Program-made: the position numbers and the translations under genes
Part shown: piece by piece, positions 29,778 to 41,353 of the stretch
Numbering within the stretch: the stretch's first letter is position 1
How the letters are laid out: each line of letters starts with the position of its first letter
Notes under the pieces: generated by a model
Seen by the model: the letters and a program-made list of their open reading frames with translations, nothing else
Told to the model about the DNA's origin: nothing
Database searches by the model: none
Source: Leeia aquatica
GTDB lineage: Bacteria; Pseudomonadota; Gammaproteobacteria; Burkholderiales; Leeiaceae
Assembly (NCBI RefSeq): GCF_012641365.1
Contig: NZ_JABAIM010000001.1
Location: 558,001 to 622,000, forward strand
Direction of reading: 5' to 3'
Length of the DNA stretch: 64,000 nucleotides

Positions 29778-29808
29778 GCTGCGCGTACTGCCCTGGCGTA
29801 CGCGCAGC
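29778..29808. terminator. Hairpin between convergent yhbY and the DUF4149 gene
   Basis: GCTGCGCGTAC (29778-29788) pairs with GTACGCGCAGC (29798-29808), an 11-bp perfect stem between two convergent stop codons. It lacks a T-run on either side. Confidence 0.45.
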
Positions 29809-29822
29809 GCTGCCCTCTCCGT

Positions 29823-30215
29823 TCAGGACAGGATCAGCAGCACCCCCAAGACACACTGAATCAGATACAGCATCATGCTGATGGTGTGCCAGGACACCAC
29901 CACATCCCCCAGCCGCACCCCGAGGGCCGCCGAGCCGGTATGAATGGCGTAGCCCAGCACCAGCGCAAACAGCCACATCACGGTGATCAGCCAGAACGGC
30001 AGGGTGCGCATAGCGCGAAAACCCACTTTCCAGAACTGGTGGATCAGCAGGATCAACCCTGCGATGCAGCCGGTGAGCGCCACCGCGCCAAACAGGCTGC
30101 CCGCCACGCTGACGCCGAGATCATGCCGCCGCAGCATCAGCCAGGCCATGATGGCCGCAACGAACAGCAGACTGCCTACCCACAGGGTTTCCGCCAGTTT
30201 GCGCAGCGCTTCCAT
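29823..30215 (-). CDS. DUF4149 inner-membrane protein
   Basis: A 130-residue protein with four hydrophobic segments (about 10-30, 36-62, 70-92 and 105-128). Proteins of this family are commonly found near greA or yhbY in beta-proteobacteria; their role is unknown. The ATG at 30215 has GGAGAGGG upstream and stands 16 bases after the greA stop, so it is probably in the carAB-greA transcript or its tail. Confidence 0.75.
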   Translation of the reverse strand: MEALRKLAETLWVGSLLFVAAIMAWLMLRRHDLGVSVAGSLFGAVALTGCIAGLILLIHQFWKVGFRAMRTLPFWLITVMWLFALVLGYAIHTGSAALGVRLGDVVVSWHTISMMLYLIQCVLGVLLILS

Positions 30216-30231
30216 CAGCCCTCTCCGTCGC

Positions 30232-30708
30232 TCAAATGTAACGAACGTCCAGCACTTCGTATTCGCGGATGCCGCCCGGTGCCTGCACCTCGGCCACATC
30301 ACCGGCCACCTTGCCGATCAGCGCACGGGCAATCGGGCTGGATACCGAAATCTTGCCCAGCTTCAGATCCGCCTCATCATCACCCACGATCTGGTAGGTC
30401 ACCTGATTGCCGCTTTCCAGGTCTTCCAGGTCCACCGTTGCGCCAAACACACAGCGACCATCGGCATCCAGCTCGCTCGGATCAATGATCACCGCGGTCG
30501 ACAGCTTGCCTTCCACTTCCAGGATGCGACCTTCAACAAAGGCCTGACGTTCCTTGGCCGCATCGTACTCGGCGTTTTCCGACAGATCGCCCTGTGCGCG
30601 GGCTTCAGCAATGGCCTGAATCACAGCAGGACGTTCCACCGACTTCAGCCGCTGCAACTCCGCCTTCAACAGTTCCGCGCCATGGACGGTCAACGGAATC
30701 TTCTGCAT
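30232..30708 (-). CDS. greA: Transcription elongation factor GreA
   Basis: A 158-residue factor that restarts backtracked RNA polymerase by stimulating transcript cleavage. The N-terminal coiled coil has the acidic tip [16 protein letters not shown]; the C-terminal FKBP-like domain ends [18 protein letters not shown]. The ATG at 30708 has AGGAGT upstream and begins the family motif [15 protein letters not shown]. Confidence 0.97.
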   Translation of the reverse strand: MQKIPLTVHGAELLKAELQRLKSVERPAVIQAIAEARAQGDLSENAEYDAAKERQAFVEGRILEVEGKLSTAVIIDPSELDADGRCVFGATVDLEDLESGNQVTYQIVGDDEADLKLGKISVSSPIARALIGKVAGDVAEVQAPGGIREYEVLDVRYI

Positions 30709-30765
30709 GGTGCTACTCCTCATTCTTGATGATTTCTTTTTTGGCACCGCTGATGGCGCACGCAC

Positions 30766-30804
30766 CAAAAAGAACAAGCCGCCGTACACAGGGACGGCGG
30801 CTTG
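30766..30804 (-). terminator. Terminator between carB and greA
   Basis: On the minus strand CAAGCCGCCGT (30804-30794) pairs with ACGGCGGCTTG (30785-30775) around an 8-nt loop, followed by TTCTTTTT. It separates carB from greA. A second hairpin (GGGAGGGT/ACCCTCCC, 30847-30867) lies right after the carB stop without a T-run. Confidence 0.75.
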
Positions 30805-30875
30805 CGGGATGATTTGCGGGCTATTGTAACGCGGTTTTTCCCATTGCGGGAGGGTTTTTCACCCTCCCCTGTTCA

Positions 30876-34094
<3,219 letters not shown>

Positions 34095-34176
34095 GGGGGC
34101 ACTCTACCAAATTAAACGCATTGCATTCGACCTGCGGGCCAACGGGCCATGCGGCCCGCTACCCCAGACCGCTACA

Positions 34177-35310
34177 TCACTTCTGACGCTTCGCCATCAA
34201 GTCCACGAAGCGGTCAAACAGATACGCCACGTCATGCGGACCGGGGCTGGCTTCCGGGTGCCCCTGGAAGGAGAACGCCGGTACATCGGTGCGGGCAATG
34301 CCCTGCAACGAGCCATCGAACAGCGACACATGGGTCGCCCGCAGAGTGGCGGGCAGGCTGTCCGGGTCCACCGCAAAACCGTGGTTCTGGCTGGTGATCA
34401 TCACCTGCTTGCTGTCGAGGTCCTGCACCGGGTGGTTGGCACCGTGGTGACCGAACTTCATCTTCAGCGTACGTGCGCCAGAGGCCAGCGCCAGCAGCTG
34501 GTGGCCGAGGCAGATACCGAATACCGGGATGCCGGTGGTCAGCAGCTTGCGGATCGCCGTAATGGCGTAATCACACGGCTCCGGATCGCCCGGGCCATTG
34601 CTGAGAAAGAGACCATCCGGGTTCAGCGCCAGTGCTTCTTCTGCAGTGGCCGTGGCAGGCAGCACCGTCACCTTGCAGCCGCGCTCGGCCAGCATGCGCA
34701 GGATGTTGCGCTTCACGCCGTAGTCAAACGCCACCACGTGATACACCGGCTTGTCCTGCTGGCGGAAACCACCCTGCAATTGCCATTCGCCTTCGGTCCA
34801 GCTGTAGGCTTGGTCAGTGGTCACCACTTTGGCCAGATCCAGACCCGCCATCGACGGCGCTTCCTGCGCCATGCGGATGGCACGGGCTTCGTCGATGTCG
34901 CCCGCCATGATCACGCCATTCTGCGCGCCTTTTTCACGCAGCAGGCGGGTCAGCTTGCGGGTGTCGATATCCGCAATGGCCACCACCTGGTTGGCCTTGA
35001 GATAATCGGGCAGCGACTGCTCGGCACGCCAGTTGGACAGAGTAAGGGGCAGATCGCGAATCACCAGACCGGCGGCATGAACACCGGCGGACTCGCAATC
35101 CTGCGCGTTGACGCCGACATTGCCGATATGGGGGTACGTGAGGGTGACAATCTGATGCTTGTAGGACGGGTCCGTCAGGATTTCCTGATACCCGGTCAGC
35201 GCGGTGTTGAACACCACTTCGCCTACGGTGACACCGGTACTGCCGATGGCCGTACCACGAAACACGGTTCCGTCGGCAAGGGCAAGAATGGCGGGCTGAG
35301 GTGCTGACAC
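34177..35310 (-). CDS. carA: Carbamoyl-phosphate synthase small (glutaminase) subunit
   Basis: A 377-residue class I glutamine amidotransferase that feeds ammonia to CarB. The nucleophile Cys is in [15 protein letters not shown], and the His and Glu of the triad are in [14 protein letters not shown]. The N-terminal domain begins [17 protein letters not shown]. The GTG at 35310 with AAGGAG 8 bases upstream sets the start; the in-frame extension to 35502 runs through the leader and promoter and is not coding. Upstream lie a strong promoter and two large hairpins. Confidence 0.97.
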   Translation of the reverse strand: MSAPQPAILALADGTVFRGTAIGSTGVTVGEVVFNTALTGYQEILTDPSYKHQIVTLTYPHIGNVGVNAQDCESAGVHAAGLVIRDLPLTLSNWRAEQSLPDYLKANQVVAIADIDTRKLTRLLREKGAQNGVIMAGDIDEARAIRMAQEAPSMAGLDLAKVVTTDQAYSWTEGEWQLQGGFRQQDKPVYHVVAFDYGVKRNILRMLAERGCKVTVLPATATAEEALALNPDGLFLSNGPGDPEPCDYAITAIRKLLTTGIPVFGICLGHQLLALASGARTLKMKFGHHGANHPVQDLDSKQVMITSQNHGFAVDPDSLPATLRATHVSLFDGSLQGIARTDVPAFSFQGHPEASPGPHDVAYLFDRFVDLMAKRQK

Positions 35311-35337
35311 AGTGGGGCTCCTTGTCCTTGAATGGGG

Positions 35338-35425
35338 GGTCTGCGCACGTCGGGAGCGGCAGGCAGACCGGCTTTTTCGCCCCCCACTTATGCAAACGGG
35401 ACAGGCCGGCAGGCCTATCCCGTTT
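35338..35425 (-). promoter_or_regulatory. Structured leader of carA with two hairpins
   Basis: Hairpin A: AAACGGGATAGGCC (minus 35425-35412) pairs over 14 bp, one G-U, with GGCCTGTCCCGTTT (35407-35394) around a 4-nt loop, starting about 15 bases after the expected start site. Hairpin B: GGTCTGC (35369-35363) pairs with GCAGACC (35344-35338); a run of G upstream of it could instead pair with the C-run after it. No clear T-run follows. Such a leader may serve regulation, but no known element is recognised. Confidence 0.5.
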
Positions 35426-35446
35426 CGCGCAGTTCTTAACCATGAG

Positions 35447-35475
35447 ATTATAGCGGAGAAAGCACTTCGCTTCAA
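35447..35475 (-). promoter_or_regulatory. Sigma-70 promoter of carAB
   Basis: TTGAAG (35475-35470) and TATAAT (35452-35447) on the minus strand are 17 bases apart, a near-consensus promoter. The transcript would start near 35440, giving a leader of about 130 nt before carA. The -35 element touches the start codon of the divergent Nudix gene. Confidence 0.7.
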
Positions 35476-36158
35476 TGCAAACCCGCTCCGTAATGACCAC
35501 ATACCGCCCAGACAATAATCAACCCTGGCGCACGCTGAACTGGCAGGATGCCAGTCTGGCCGCCGAAGAGTTTCGCACAGCCCTGAGCCACAACCGCGGG
35601 CTACCGGCAGACAGCCCTTCGGCCCGCCATCCGCTGCTGCGCCACATCGAGCACTTCCGCCCTGCCGCCGTACTGCTACTGCTGCACTGGCGACCGCAAG
35701 GCGTGGACATCATCCTGACCAAGCGGCAATATCATCTGAAACACCACCCCGGCCAGATCAGTCTGCCCGGTGGCCGGCAGGACCCGCAAGACCGTGACCT
35801 GGCGACGACCGCGCTGCGCGAGGCCCGCGAAGAAATCGGCCTGCCATCTGAGCAGGTACGCATACTGGGAGAGCTCCCTGCCCTGCTCACCGTCAGCGGC
35901 TACGAAGTCACCCCGCTGGTGGGATGGCTGGATCAACCCTTCCGCGCCACCCCCAACCCCGGGGAGGTGGCCCAGGTCTTTCACCTGCCGTTACTGTATT
36001 TATTGAACCCGGATCACATTCGGCGCTTTCGCATCGAGCGGCGTAGCGGCCCGGTTGACCTGCTGACCATCCCCTATCAGGCACACTTCATCTGGGGGGC
36101 ATCGGCCAGCATGCTGAGCAGCTTCCGCCAGCGTTTGCTGCTGCACCGGCCCTTCTAG
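35475..36158 (+). CDS. NudL-type CoA pyrophosphatase (Nudix hydrolase)
   Basis: A 227-residue Nudix hydrolase. The NudL/YeaB signature is clear: [21 protein letters not shown] (in family form LLTxRxxxLxxHxGQxxxPGG) followed by a Nudix box ending [11 protein letters not shown] (residues about 99-123) that binds divalent metal. Family members cleave CoA and related dinucleotides. The ATG at 35475 has GGAGAAAG about 12 bases upstream; ATG 35493 is an alternative without a ribosome site. Divergent from carA. Confidence 0.85.
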   Translation: MQTRSVMTTYRPDNNQPWRTLNWQDASLAAEEFRTALSHNRGLPADSPSARHPLLRHIEHFRPAAVLLLLHWRPQGVDIILTKRQYHLKHHPGQISLPGGRQDPQDRDLATTALREAREEIGLPSEQVRILGELPALLTVSGYEVTPLVGWLDQPFRATPNPGEVAQVFHLPLLYLLNPDHIRRFRIERRSGPVDLLTIPYQAHFIWGASASMLSSFRQRLLLHRPF

Positions 36159-36334
36159 GGTGTGGCATCACGGATACAGCACCCGCTTTGCGCCAGATCA
36201 AGGACAAGTGGCCTGCTTTACTCCACAGGGCAAGCTGCTACAATTTGACGCACCCGAGAAGGTTGGCAGGGCGCGACGTCGCCAGCAGCGGACAACGCAT
36301 CCGGCTTTTTCCAGAACAGAAAAGAGGTTGATCC

Positions 36335-36661
36335 GTGAACAAACTGCTGCAAATCATGGTGGTCAGTGCCGGTCTGCTGTTGCTTGCACCTGTCGCCGCC
36401 AACGCCGCAGGCGATCCTGCCCGTGGCAAGCAAAAGAACTCCATGTGTGCGGGCTGTCATGGCATTCCAGGCTACCGCACCGCCTTCCCGTCGGTGTACA
36501 GCGTGCCCAAGATTGGCGGCCAGCACCCCGAATACATTGTCAGCGCGCTCAAGGCCTACAAGGAAGGCCAGCGCAGCCACCCCACCATGCAGGGGATCGC
36601 TGCCGGGCTCAGCGAACAGGACATGCAGGATCTGGCTGCATACTACGCCGCACAAAAATAA
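36335..36661 (+). CDS. Monoheme class I cytochrome c
   Basis: A 108-residue periplasmic electron carrier. A signal peptide of about 24 residues ends AANA; the heme site is CAGCH near residue 38 and the sixth ligand is probably Met in HPTMQGIA. Similar in size and layout to c553-like cytochromes or one half of cytochrome c4. It starts at GTG with GAGG upstream and is followed 13 bases later by a second such gene, suggesting a pair in one transcript. Partner oxidase or dehydrogenase is not in the window. Confidence 0.88.
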   Translation: MNKLLQIMVVSAGLLLLAPVAANAAGDPARGKQKNSMCAGCHGIPGYRTAFPSVYSVPKIGGQHPEYIVSALKAYKEGQRSHPTMQGIAAGLSEQDMQDLAAYYAAQK

Positions 36662-36674
36662 GGGACGACAGCCA

Positions 36675-37013
36675 ATGAACGCCATTCAACGCATTGCCGC
36701 CTGTAGCAGCCTGCTGTTGCTCGGGCTGACCAGCACCAGCAGCTTCGCCGGGGGCGACCCGGCTGCCGGGCAAAAGAAAGCCCAGGCCTGCATTGCCTGC
36801 CATGGTCAGGGCGGCCTCAGCACCAGCCCGACCTATCCGATTCTGGCTGGCCAGCAGGAAGACTATCTGGTTCAAGCGCTGACCGACTACCAAAAGGGCA
36901 ACCGCAAGAACCCGATCATGGCCGGCATGGCCAGCCCGCTGAAAAAGCAGGATATTGCGGATCTGGCTGCTTACTTTGCCAAGCAGACCAGCCCGCTGGC
37001 AGTCAAACGCTAA
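36675..37013 (+). CDS. Monoheme class I cytochrome c, second of a tandem pair
   Basis: A 112-residue protein with signal peptide ending SSFA, heme motif CIACH and a likely Met ligand in NPIMAGMA. It resembles its upstream neighbour over the whole length (GDPAxG-K start, G-Q--Y-V-AL--Y--G-R--P-M-G end), so the pair looks like a gene duplication equal to a split diheme cytochrome c4. The ATG at 36675 starts the signal peptide. Confidence 0.88.
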   Translation: MNAIQRIAACSSLLLLGLTSTSSFAGGDPAAGQKKAQACIACHGQGGLSTSPTYPILAGQQEDYLVQALTDYQKGNRKNPIMAGMASPLKKQDIADLAAYFAKQTSPLAVKR

Positions 37014-37060
37014 GCCGCTCCAGCCACTCGCCCAGTGCGGGCGGGTGGCTCCCCCTCGCT

Positions 37061-38686
37061 TTACCCCACTCTCTGCCTTTCCTGCCGGATCAGATCGACT
37101 GCTTTTTCTGCAATCATGATGGTCGGCGCATTGGTATTGCCGCCTACCAGCGTGGGCATGATGGACGCGTCAACCACCCGCAGCCCGTCTACCCCGCGCA
37201 CCTTCAGCGCAGGGTCCACCACCGCCAGTGCATCCACCCCCATCCGGCAGGTGCCGACCGGGTGGTAGATGGTTTCGGCATGCTGCCGGATGAAGTGCTC
37301 CACTTCTGCATCGCTTTGTACCGCAGGCCCCGGCAGGACCTCCGCCCCACCATACGGGGCCATGGCAGCCTGGGACAGGATCTGCCGGGCGTGGCGCACG
37401 CCACGGATCATCCGGCGCAGGTCATCCGGGTGGTCCAGATAGTTCGCTTCAATGCGGGGTGGCTGCGCAGGGTCGGTTGAGGCCAGTGCCACCCGCCCTC
37501 GGCTCTTGGGGCGCAGGTTGCAGACGTGCAGGGAAAACCCCTGCCCGGTCAGAAAGCGCAGGTTGCGGCCATGGTCCTTGAGCTTGGCCGGGGTGAAGTG
37601 AAACTGCAGGTCCGGAATGACTTCGTCCGGAGCGCTCTTGATGAAGCCACAGGCCTCGGCGCCGTTGGTGGAGAGCATGCCGTCCCGCCGCATCAGGTAG
37701 CGCAGCAGATACCAGGGGGACTTGAGCAGGTTGCGCAGGCCCAGATTGTACGAAACAGGCTGCCGGGAAGCCTGCACCACCATCACATCCAGATGGTCCT
37801 GCAGATTCTGCCCCACGCCGGGCAGATGCGCCAGGCAGGCGATGCCTTGCGCCTGCAAGGCCACCCGATCACCGATCCCGGACAGCATCAGCAATTGCGG
37901 ACTGAAAATGGCCCCGGCAGCCAGCAACACTTCGCAGCGCGCCTGCACCACCTGCTCCTGCCCCCCCTTCCGGTACGCTACCCCACTGGCTTTGGGTGCG
38001 CCTGTCGCTGTGGTCGACAGCAGGATGCGCGTCGCCTGTGCGCCGGTGATCACGGTCAGATTAGGCCGCTGCCGCACCGGGGTCAGATAAGCCTTCGCCG
38101 CACTGCAGCGTGCGCCATCCTTCTGGGTAACCTGAAACAGGCCCACCCCATCCTGCTGCGCACCATTGAAATCCGTGTTGTGCGGAAAGCCCGCCTGCAC
38201 GCCCGCCTCGACAAACGCCTTGCTCAGCACGTTTGGCGTGCGCAGATCCGCCACATTCAGCGGGCCACCCACCCCGTGATACGGGTCCTCGCCCCGTTCC
38301 TGATGCTCGGCCCGCCGAAAGTAGGGCAACACCTCCTGGAAAGACCAGCCCGTGCAGCCCTGCGCGGCCCACCCATCATAATCTGCAGCATGACCCCGGA
38401 TATAGCACATGGCGTTGGATGAGCTGCTGCCACCCAGCACCTTGCCACGCGGCCAGAACAGCCGACGCCCGGCCAGCGCAGGCTCGGGATGAGTATTGAG
38501 GTTCCAGTTCATGCCCGGGCTGCGCATCATCCACAGCAAGCCAATCGGCACATGAATGGCCGGGTGCCAGTCGCTGGGGCCGGATTCCAGCAGGCACACC
38601 GACAGGCTGGGGTCTTCTGACAAGCGCGCCGCCAGCACACAACCCGCCGAGCCACCGCCCACCACCACATAGTCGAAACCCGTCAT
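37061..38686 (-). CDS. GMC-family FAD-dependent alcohol/choline dehydrogenase
   Basis: A 541-residue flavoprotein of the glucose-methanol-choline family. The FAD motif is YVVVGGGSAGCVLAARLSEDP; GMC signature 1 is RGKVLGGSSSSNAMCYIRG and signature 2 is GAIFSPQLLMLSGIG; the catalytic His is in YHPVGTCRMG and the C-terminus has VVDASIMPTLVGGNTNAPTI. It resembles choline dehydrogenase and alkanol dehydrogenase (AlkJ) equally; no betB, betI or transporter lies nearby, so the substrate is open. Monocistronic. Confidence 0.88.
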   Translation of the reverse strand: MTGFDYVVVGGGSAGCVLAARLSEDPSLSVCLLESGPSDWHPAIHVPIGLLWMMRSPGMNWNLNTHPEPALAGRRLFWPRGKVLGGSSSSNAMCYIRGHAADYDGWAAQGCTGWSFQEVLPYFRRAEHQERGEDPYHGVGGPLNVADLRTPNVLSKAFVEAGVQAGFPHNTDFNGAQQDGVGLFQVTQKDGARCSAAKAYLTPVRQRPNLTVITGAQATRILLSTTATGAPKASGVAYRKGGQEQVVQARCEVLLAAGAIFSPQLLMLSGIGDRVALQAQGIACLAHLPGVGQNLQDHLDVMVVQASRQPVSYNLGLRNLLKSPWYLLRYLMRRDGMLSTNGAEACGFIKSAPDEVIPDLQFHFTPAKLKDHGRNLRFLTGQGFSLHVCNLRPKSRGRVALASTDPAQPPRIEANYLDHPDDLRRMIRGVRHARQILSQAAMAPYGGAEVLPGPAVQSDAEVEHFIRQHAETIYHPVGTCRMGVDALAVVDPALKVRGVDGLRVVDASIMPTLVGGNTNAPTIMIAEKAVDLIRQERQRVG

Positions 38687-39209
38687 CCGCCCGCCCCTCC
38701 AGCCGTATGGATTACCCGATTTAGTGAATGCAAGTTTACTTTCACTGCATCATAAGAGGGTTCACCTCAGGCAGGCAACACCAGCCCCTTCTCCCGTTCC
38801 CGAGACACCGCAGCTGCCACACCCTGCACGCCATACCCAACAGCCGCACAGCACATCCCGGAGACGAGACATAGCCACACTCAAATGAGAATAATTGTTC
38901 ATAACACAAAAACATAAATCATCAAGTGGTATCTGAATAACCGTTCGTCAGAACTAAAAAAACATTTAGCAAAACTAAATTTAACTGGCTAACAAGCTGA
39001 AAATAAAGGACTGATCTAAAAACAGCCCAAGCAGTCATCCACACATCTGGTATTAGAGTCCACCCATTCATCAGCTCCGTATTGATCCTGAATTTCCACC
39101 ATGTGAGCATCCCCTTCGTGCATTGAGGCTGAAGCAGTTAGTCAAAATAGCAGCATGAGATGCACACACTGTGTCTTTTACTCAAAACTTGAAACGAGGA
39201 AACACGACA
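38687..39209. other. Long AT-rich intergenic region
   Basis: About 520 bases between the GMC gene and a small secreted protein. The part from about 38880 to 39060 is much richer in A+T than the surroundings. It contains a Fur-box-like site (38886-38902). A hydrophobic 62-codon frame on the minus strand (39110-38922) has no ribosome site and is not called. No RNA gene recognised. Confidence 0.6.
38886..38902. promoter_or_regulatory. Fur-box-like sequence
   Basis: TGAGAATAATTGTTCAT resembles the 7-1-7 Fur box (TGATAAT-A-ATTATCA) with mismatches. It lies 200 bases upstream of the GMC gene and 310 bases upstream of the small secreted gene, so its target, if real, is unclear. Confidence 0.25.
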
Positions 39210-39458
39210 ATGAAAAGCACTTTGAAAACGTTGGCAGTGGCCGCCATGGTCAGCGCTGCCGCACTGATGAGCTCGCCTGCTTTCGCGGTGTACTGTGTCC
39301 AGGACGTGTGCTTTGACAGTTGGGGCGGGGGTAACGGCAAGGAGCGCCCAGATCCGGAAGCGACAACGAAGGATCAGATGAGGAAGGCCAAGGCTGCCTG
39401 CATGGCCTGGAACCTCGCCCACCCGACGAAGAAGAGGGATTGCTCGGTATTTGATTAA
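39210..39458 (+). CDS. Small secreted cysteine-containing protein, unknown
   Basis: An 82-residue protein with a signal peptide ending PAFA at residue 26. The mature part is about 56 residues, hydrophilic, with four Cys (C29, C34, C64, C78) that could make two disulfides in the periplasm or outside. The ATG at 39210 has GAGGA 10 bases upstream. No family recognised. It stands alone between an AT-rich gap and a large inverted repeat. Confidence 0.65.
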   Translation: MKSTLKTLAVAAMVSAAALMSSPAFAVYCVQDVCFDSWGGGNGKERPDPEATTKDQMRKAKAACMAWNLAHPTKKRDCSVFD

Positions 39459-39468
39459 GTCGCTGCCC

Positions 39469-39510
39469 TGCAGGGCAACCGCAATCATGTCGTGCCGCGG
39501 TTGCCCTGCA
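39469..39510. repeat. Perfect 14-bp inverted repeat, terminator-like
   Basis: TGCAGGGCAACCGC (39469-39482) and its exact complement (39497-39510) flank a 14-base loop. It begins 10 bases after the stop of the small secreted gene and stands between convergent genes. No T-run follows, so it may be a Rho-type or bidirectional barrier. Confidence 0.7.
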
Positions 39511-39573
39511 CGGACAGGATGAATTCCATCCATGTACAAGACACGTAGCTATCGGGTACGCCCCCGCGCACCA

Positions 39574-39972
39574 TCAGTCTCCAGCCACGAAGTACGCCAA
39601 TCGCCACTGGCCTGATAGTTTCACGAACCCGGCGCGATAACTCAGCCCAGCGTGCGCAGGACATGCCACCGTCTCTGGTGTCTCTTGAGCGCACGCCACG
39701 CCAGCCGCCGTGATCCGCGACAGCGTGCGCAACAAGTCAGGCCTGGCCTTCCAGGCCGCAATGGCCTGATCTGCACTGCCATCTCCACCGAAGCTCCAGA
39801 TGAACTCCGCCACCATCAACCGTCTCAGCGCCACATAGTCGCGCTGCAGTGCAGCCCGATGCACCTGCTGTTTGACCACATCCAGACGGGGTGATGCAAC
39901 GCCAGGCCCGGACATACCCTGCAGCAGTAGCCCCATCATCACTGCCTGACACTTTGGCTTGATTGCAGACAT
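39574..39972 (-). CDS. Putative secreted protein, unknown
   Basis: A 132-residue protein from ATG 39972 with a likely signal peptide (MSAIKPKCQAVMMGLLLQGM, cleavage near GVAS). The mature part has an alpha-helical first half (VVKQQVHRAALQRDYVALRRLM) and a compact C-terminus with two Cys (VACAQE, VACPAHAG) and the ending GQWRLAYFVAGD, reminiscent of NTF2-like folds but not assignable. A longer frame starts at 40005. Function not recognised. Confidence 0.6.
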   Translation of the reverse strand: MSAIKPKCQAVMMGLLLQGMSGPGVASPRLDVVKQQVHRAALQRDYVALRRLMVAEFIWSFGGDGSADQAIAAWKARPDLLRTLSRITAAGVACAQETPETVACPAHAGLSYRAGFVKLSGQWRLAYFVAGD

Positions 39973-40153
39973 CCCTGCTAACCTCTGCTTCCTTATCAAC
40001 CACAATCATGCATTATGCATATAAATTGATGTCATATCACTGAAATATTTTTAAACATCAGGGTACTAGTTCACTTATTGCTGAGTGACTACATTGACCA
40101 GTGAATGACCCACGCCCGGCCCTGCCGGACCTTTACTAACCTCGCACCAAGCT

Positions 40154-41239
40154 ATGCAAGAAATGAAAACCATGTTATCCCACACCCGACTCACCCTCTC
40201 CCTGCTGACCACCCTGCTGCTCACGGCCATGCCTGGCAGCCAGGCACTGGCCGCCACCCCACTCACCCCCTCCGGCAAACCGGCAACGGCCAAGGCAGGC
40301 AGCAAAACCACCGATGAGGACGTCATCGCCGCGCGCAACAGCATCCGTCAGGAAGGTCTGGAAGCCACGGTCAGGGAGCTGGCCAAACCCAAATACAATG
40401 GCCGCCTGCCCGGCACAGAAGGCGATACACTGTCCCGCGACTGGCTGGTGAAGCAGTTTGAAGCCATAGGCCTGACCCCAGCGGGCAGCAAAGGCTACCT
40501 GCAACCCTTCACCACCAGGATCACCGACCCTGATGAATCTTCCAACTTGCAGCTTGGCCAGAAGGCGAATACCAGCAACATCATCGGCATCCTGCCGGGT
40601 AATGACCCTGAGCTGGCCAAGGAAGTGATCATCATCAGCGGCCACCGGGATCATCTGGGCTTCAACAATGACCTGCGCAAGCAATACCCGGGCGCCAATG
40701 ATGACCTGACCGGGGTCGCCGCCACGCTGGAGCTGGCACGTGCCTTTGCAAAGCTGGAAGGCCAGAACAAGCGCACACTGATGTTTGTCGCCTATGGTGC
40801 GGAAGAGCAGAAGTACATGGGCTCCATCTACCATAGCCAGAACCCGGTCGCCGCCGCCCCCAACGCACAGATTGTGCTGATGATCAGCATCGACATGATC
40901 GGCCTTGGCTACGACAAATGGCAAAGCTTCAGCCAAAAGCAAATGGATGCCTACAGCAAGCGCTGGTTCCGCGAGGTGTATAACGACTCGGATGAAGACA
41001 AGGACGCCTATTCACACGAATACCCGAAAACCCCGGGCCCGACCTTTGACTATGATGCCGGACCATTTGCCCGTATCGGCATCAACACTCGTGTGATTGG
41101 CCTCGCCGACGTGCCGAATTACCACTCCGTCAACGACACCCCGGACAATGTACACTTCAAGCCCATGGTCAACGTCACCCGCACCCTGTTTGACTATCTG
41201 TGGCAGGTCGACCAGGACGATCAGCCGCACACCCGCTAA
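40154..41239 (+). CDS. M28-family zinc aminopeptidase, exported
   Basis: A 361-residue peptidase with a signal peptide ending about residue 34 (QALAA). The M28 metal ligands are all visible: H164 and D166 in SGHRDHLG, D183/D184 in GANDDLTGVA, the catalytic E217 with E218 in AYGAEEQ, D247 in SIDMIG, and His in NYHSVND near residue 323. It probably removes N-terminal residues from peptides in the periplasm or outside. The N-terminal ATG is uncertain (40154, 40163 or 40172), since no strong ribosome site is seen. Confidence 0.88.
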   Translation: MQEMKTMLSHTRLTLSLLTTLLLTAMPGSQALAATPLTPSGKPATAKAGSKTTDEDVIAARNSIRQEGLEATVRELAKPKYNGRLPGTEGDTLSRDWLVKQFEAIGLTPAGSKGYLQPFTTRITDPDESSNLQLGQKANTSNIIGILPGNDPELAKEVIIISGHRDHLGFNNDLRKQYPGANDDLTGVAATLELARAFAKLEGQNKRTLMFVAYGAEEQKYMGSIYHSQNPVAAAPNAQIVLMISIDMIGLGYDKWQSFSQKQMDAYSKRWFREVYNDSDEDKDAYSHEYPKTPGPTFDYDAGPFARIGINTRVIGLADVPNYHSVNDTPDNVHFKPMVNVTRTLFDYLWQVDQDDQPHTR

Positions 41240-41248
41240 GTGCAAACC

Positions 41249-41275
41249 GCCGGATGCCTGCGCCGGGCATCCGGC
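41249..41275 (+). terminator. Hairpin after the M28 peptidase gene
   Basis: GCCGGATGCC (41249-41258) pairs with GGCATCCGGC (41266-41275) over 10 bp with a 7-nt loop, starting 9 bases after the stop. No T-run follows. Confidence 0.45.
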
Positions 41276-41353
41276 ATTGCTCCGGCAAAGCGTTGCCATT
41301 ACACTGGCCTGCACAGTACACACGGGTCAGGCCAGCCATATGGGATACGCATT

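Noticed and set aside
30847-30867. Hairpin directly after carB as the carB terminator
   Set aside because: It lacks a T-run; the hairpin at 30766-30804 further downstream with TTCTTTTT is the better terminator for transcription coming from the greA side, so this one is not listed separately.
38922-39110. Hydrophobic 62-codon frame in the AT-rich gap
   Set aside because: AT-rich DNA gives hydrophobic codons by chance; there is no ribosome site and no recognised family.
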